Positions 4,429 to 6,360 of a stretch of 6,360 bases of DNA are shown one piece after another. Numbering within the stretch: position 1 is the stretch's first letter; the number at the start of each line of letters is the position of its first letter. The notes beneath the pieces were generated by a model. The model worked only from the letters and a program-made list of their open reading frames with translations, was not told the DNA's origin and did not search any database. The position numbers were made by a program, and so were the translations under genes. Source of the stretch: Methanobacterium sp. PtaU1.Bin242 (GTDB lineage Archaea; Methanobacteriota; Methanobacteria; Methanobacteriales; Methanobacteriaceae); NCBI GenBank assembly GCA_002067565.1, contig MVQZ01000313.1, forward strand, positions 1 to 6,360, in the 5' to 3' direction.

Positions 4429-6360
4429 TTAAACATCTTTATATCTGTTTATTATGGTTTCTGCAATTTTAGGTCCGATACCCTCCACTTTCCGGAGATC
4501 ATCTTCAGAAACCTGGCTTAAGTCTGTACCGAAAGCTTTAACCAGTGCCCGGGCTCTTTTACGGCCCAGTCTTTTCACACCCACCACTAAGGGTATGAGA
4601 TCATCCTTCACCCCATAGTATAGTCTGGCTGATAAAAATTCCAGGTCTTGGGTGTAGGAGTATATGTGGAGAACCTCGCACATTTCCTTGAAAAATTTAA
4701 CCATCAAAGAGGCGTCGTATGCTGTGCGGCGGGTGCCTGCTGCGTAAACGTTGAATGCGTTTTCAATCTGATATTCAGTGCGTTCCTCAATCCATTCCAT
4801 TAAAGTGGCAGCGGTGGCTTCAGAGTTTCCCACCTCCACCACAAACACTCCCTTGCCATTGAGTTTTTCCCTAACTGGTTCTTTACTCTTTCTTCCTTTA
4901 AATGAAACTGGTATGATGTCAGGGGTCTTGGCTATTTCATACAGGAGACTGTAGATGTCCAGTCCAGAATCTCGGGATGCGTATTCTTTGAGTCTCACCG
5001 CGGTTTCCACTGAATAATTGGTCCGGGCTATCAGAGTTCCCAGGGGAGTGGTTTTCAATCCTTCGGGTGTGGGTTGAATTATACCATGCTGCATCAGGAA
5101 CTCCATGGCCTGTTCTATCTCATAGTCCATGCTGTCTGCGGAGAAAACACTTAAATATTGATTATTACACATCTGATATCCATAGAATGTCTCTTTAAAG
5201 AAGTTCTGTATTTCTTCAGGAGTTTTTGATAGACTGGATGCGATTTGGGCTATTATCTGGCGGTAAACTGCGTCTTTATTCTCCAGCAGACGGGAGTTGG
5301 TGGCTTCTATCTCCCCATAAACATAATGATCCTTCAACTGATAGGCTTCATCCACATTTTTGGCTATCAAATAGGAATATCCTTCCTTATCATATCCTGG
5401 ACGCCCGGCTCGGCCTGACATCTGTTCATAGTCAAATACCGGGATGGACTGGGGGCCCTGGGATGTCCAGCGGGTGTAATCTCTTATGATAACATTTTTG
5501 GAGGGGAGATTAACTCCATACATGAGGCTGGGGGTGGCGGTGATCAAGAGCAGGTTCCCTGCCCTGAATTCATCCTCAATTATCTCCTTCTGCTTATCAA
5601 AAAGACCTGCATGATGGAAGGCGATGCCATTTTCCACACATTCTGCCAGTTTCAGACATACCGTAGTGGGTCGGGATCCTCTTCTCTGTGGTACTTCCAG
5701 TATTTTCCGGGCCACATTCTTAAAGGCTTCCTTTTTTTCTCCAGGGATGTTTCTCTTTATTTTACCAGAGAGTTGGTTGGCCAGGGACTCGGTGAATCTT
5801 CGTGTGGATACAAAAACCAGTATCTGGGATGATTCTTCAATGGAATGTTTTAATACCTTTAATATTATATCATTTTTATTTTTGGTCTCCATTTCCTCAC
5901 TGTTAAGCACATCCTTATGCAGGGGTACTGGCCTGAATACATGCTCCACTACATGTGCATCTAACCAGGAGGCAAGTTCATTCATATTTTTTAGTGTGGC
6001 TGAAAGTGATATGATCCGCATACCCGGGTTTAATATGCGTGATCTGGTTAGTGCGCATTCTATAGTAGGTCCCCGTGAGTATTCCCCAATCATGTGAAAC
6101 TCATCTACTACCAGGAGGTCTACCTCTCTAAGGGTGTTCCATGAAAAACGAGTAAGGGCGTCAAAGGATTCAAACACCATAACTGCCAGATCAGATGATG
6201 ATGGATGTTTCCCCACAGTTATACCGAATTTTTCAAACTTTTTAAACTCTTTGATTTTCTCGTTTTGAATGGATATTAATGGCACAGCATAGACTGCCTT
6301 ACCACCCTTCAGTATTGAGTCTAATGCTGCCATTACTCCTAAAAGGGTTTTTCCACTGGC
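4429..6360 (-). CDS. hel308: ATP-dependent DNA helicase Hel308 (partial, N-terminus outside window)
   Basis: Superfamily 2, Ski2-like 3'-5' DNA helicase that acts on stalled replication forks and lagging-strand structures in archaea. The open frame continues to the window edge, so 643 residues are visible and roughly 45-55 N-terminal ones, including the Q motif, are missing. Visible residues 1-5 are ASGKT (motif I). Then come DEFH (86-89, motif II), SATLKN (120-125, motif III), ILVFVSTRR (180-188, motif IV), FHHAGL (248-253), TATPSLMYGVNLP (274-286, motif V) and QMSGRAGRPGYD (313-324, motif VI). A winged-helix and a helical ratchet domain follow. The C-terminus has the RAR segment (GRKRARAL, near 600-606) and a helix-hairpin-helix with VEGIGPKIAETI, as in Hel308 domain 5. 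All core motifs look intact. The first Met codon in the window (6333) is internal, not the start. DUF2115 copy B follows after 2 nt. Confidence 0.95.
   Translation of the reverse strand, partial: ASGKTLLGVMAALDSILKGGKAVYAVPLISIQNEKIKEFKKFEKFGITVGKHPSSSDLAVMVFESFDALTRFSWNTLREVDLLVVDEFHMIGEYSRGPTIECALTRSRILNPGMRIISLSATLKNMNELASWLDAHVVEHVFRPVPLHKDVLNSEEMETKNKNDIILKVLKHSIEESSQILVFVSTRRFTESLANQLSGKIKRNIPGEKKEAFKNVARKILEVPQRRGSRPTTVCLKLAECVENGIAFHHAGLFDKQKEIIEDEFRAGNLLLITATPSLMYGVNLPSKNVIIRDYTRWTSQGPQSIPVFDYEQMSGRAGRPGYDKEGYSYLIAKNVDEAYQLKDHYVYGEIEATNSRLLENKDAVYRQIIAQIASSLSKTPEEIQNFFKETFYGYQMCNNQYLSVFSADSMDYEIEQAMEFLMQHGIIQPTPEGLKTTPLGTLIARTNYSVETAVRLKEYASRDSGLDIYSLLYEIAKTPDIIPVSFKGRKSKEPVREKLNGKGVFVVEVGNSEATAATLMEWIEERTEYQIENAFNVYAAGTRRTAYDASLMVKFFKEMCEVLHIYSYTQDLEFLSARLYYGVKDDLIPLVVGVKRLGRKRARALVKAFGTDLSQVSEDDLRKVEGIGPKIAETIINRYKDV

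Noticed and set aside
5226..6097. Plus-strand frames of 87, 73 and 157 residues
   Set aside because: They are antisense to the conserved helicase motifs of hel308, and their translations show no recognisable protein features.
6331..6333. ATG at 6333 as the start of hel308
   Set aside because: The frame continues upstream as ASGKTLLGV, the ATP-binding motif I, so this Met is internal and the gene extends beyond the window.

Overview
The window looks archaeal, most likely a methanogen of the Methanobacteriales (Methanobacterium-like). The pointers are an AT-rich genome with TATA-like boxes and short T-tract terminators, a Hel308 superfamily 2 helicase, two copies of the methanogen-associated DUF2115/UPF0305 family, and GAGGT/AAGGT-type ribosome binding sites. 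The genus is an inference; there is no rRNA or other marker.

Layout. Positions 1-304 (minus) hold the N-terminal two thirds of a GyrI-like/AraC effector-binding-domain protein, truncated by the window edge. A divergent intergenic region (305-491) separates it from a plus-strand TMEM175/DUF1211-type six-helix membrane protein (492-1118). An AT hairpin with a T-tract follows, then a second plus-strand membrane protein of the YjdF/DUF2238 type (1255-1974). That gene converges on a minus-strand block filling the rest of the window. In transcription order the block is: hel308 (6360 to 4429, N-terminus outside the window), a DUF2115 gene starting 2 nt after the helicase stop (4426-3893), a four-helix membrane protein (3782-3300), a broken small membrane-protein gene (about 3284-2795) with one frameshift and one in-frame TGA, a stretch with three exact-length 28-bp tandem repeats (2617-2700), and a second DUF2115 paralogue (2559-2026).

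Function. The best-supported functional unit is hel308 plus the adjacent DUF2115 gene: same strand, 2-nt spacing, probably one mRNA with coupled translation. Hel308 is a 3'-5' helicase acting at stalled forks. DUF2115 has no known activity, but both copies keep a C-terminal His/Cys-rich segment (HPVGT, CPVK, CxFC) that looks metal-binding. A Hel308-linked, possibly metal-binding repair or replication partner is the most interesting hypothesis here, and it is an inference. The two DUF2115 paralogues bracket a small membrane-protein segment that is decaying. I see no CRISPR array, transposase, tRNA or rRNA, and no clear new multi-gene defence system.
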